Assembly: GCF_002896875.1 (NCBI RefSeq)
Contig: NZ_CP023278.1
Coordinates: forward strand, 5,092,501-5,156,500
Direction of reading: 5' to 3'
Length of the DNA stretch: 64,000 nt
Source: Nostoc sp. CENA543
GTDB taxonomy: Bacteria > Cyanobacteriota > Cyanobacteriia > Cyanobacteriales > Nostocaceae
Shown one piece after another: positions 63,940-64,000 of the stretch. A program made the translations under genes and the position numbers. A model generated the notes under the pieces. The model made no database searches and was not told where the DNA came from. It saw only the letters and a list, made by a program, of their open reading frames with translations. Numbering within the stretch: position 1 is the stretch's first letter; each line of letters begins with the position of its first letter.

Positions 63940-64000
63940 TTAGCAGTTAGAGACTAATGACTAGTGACTGATAACTAATGACTAACAGCTGATAGCTTGG
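63940..64000. repeat. TGACTAA-like heptamer array at the right edge
   Basis: Imperfect ACTAATGACTAGTGACTGATAACTAATGAC units start about 45 bp after plsX and run to near the window end. Confidence 0.65.

Noticed and set aside
1-64000. tRNA, rRNA or tmRNA genes
   Set aside because: I looked for T-loop (GGTTCGAATCC-like) and rRNA motifs in the gaps and saw none; a covariance-model scan would settle it.

Overview
The window is a chromosomal segment of a filamentous, heterocyst-forming cyanobacterium of the Nostoc/Anabaena/Trichormus group. The evidence is the very frequent HIP1 octamer (GCGATCGC), heptanucleotide tandem repeats (TGACTAA/TGACTAT and GGGGATT/GGGGACT) in many gaps, chlorophyll synthesis (ChlD), a cyanobacterial SLH porin, several cyanobacterial DUF proteins, and protein sequences typical of Nostocales. 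Most of the window is ordinary chromosome with one striking accessory locus and several mobile or repeat insertions in regulatory DNA.

Layout. 1-4.3 kb: tail of an unidentified gene, M23 peptidase, biotin-protein ligase, and a PgeF/YfiH multicopper-like protein. 4.3-9.9 kb: a giant Ser/Thr-kinase/AAA/GAF/histidine-kinase hybrid. 10.2-15.1 kb: a four-gene minus-strand locus that I interpret as an undescribed ribosomal peptide (RiPP-like) cluster. In transcription order it holds a heme-oxygenase-like diiron oxidase, a 97-residue precursor-like peptide with seven perfect-phase 10-residue HTWTENL repeats, a flavin-dependent halogenase with the diagnostic motifs, and an FMO-type monooxygenase. 15.8-18.7 kb: CsaB, DUF2499-DUF3593 and HisA. 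19.2-21.4 kb: two paralogous coiled-coil proteins, probably the ZicK/ZacK filament pair, divergent from the SphR-SphS-PhoU phosphate-sensing operon (21.9-24.8 kb). 25.6-28.0 kb: a Crp-family regulator and an SLH/OprB porin. 28.1-36.8 kb: small conserved proteins, a DMFase-like secreted protein, an MgtC-family protein, a degenerate PEP-synthase-like enzyme and a DUF2808 protein. 37-44.1 kb: IlvB with a C-terminal zinc ribbon, a universal stress protein, and a nitrate/bicarbonate/taurine-type ABC transporter. 44.4-47.6 kb: two histidine kinases around a stand-alone receiver. 47.6-49.6 kb: RNase III and two overlapping genes for PD-(D/E)XK-like proteins. 49.8-63.9 kb: ChlD, PBP4, LptC, a LabA-like NYN protein, MetG, an acyltransferase, an alpha/beta hydrolase, an EcsC-family protein, PepA and PlsX.

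Regulatory and mobile DNA. Two c-di-AMP (ydaO/yuaA) riboswitches can be recognised on the minus strand. One, before the ABC permease, is intact and is followed by an intrinsic terminator. The other, before the universal stress gene, is split by about 185 bp of interspersed repeat. A tnpB-less IS200/IS605-derived remnant with an omega-RNA-like end sits inside the ABC transporter operon. Repeat-derived segments are also found in frame inside birA and the halogenase gene, and a heptamer array supplies the stop codon of the monooxygenase.

How the genes may work together. In the 10-15 kb locus the repeat peptide would be the substrate. The halogenase (Trp is invariant in every repeat), the diiron oxidase and the monooxygenase would be tailoring enzymes. 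No dedicated protease, transporter or classical RiPP recognition protein is visible, so the assignment rests on context, shared orientation and repeat conservation. All identifications come from reading motifs by eye; no database search was run.
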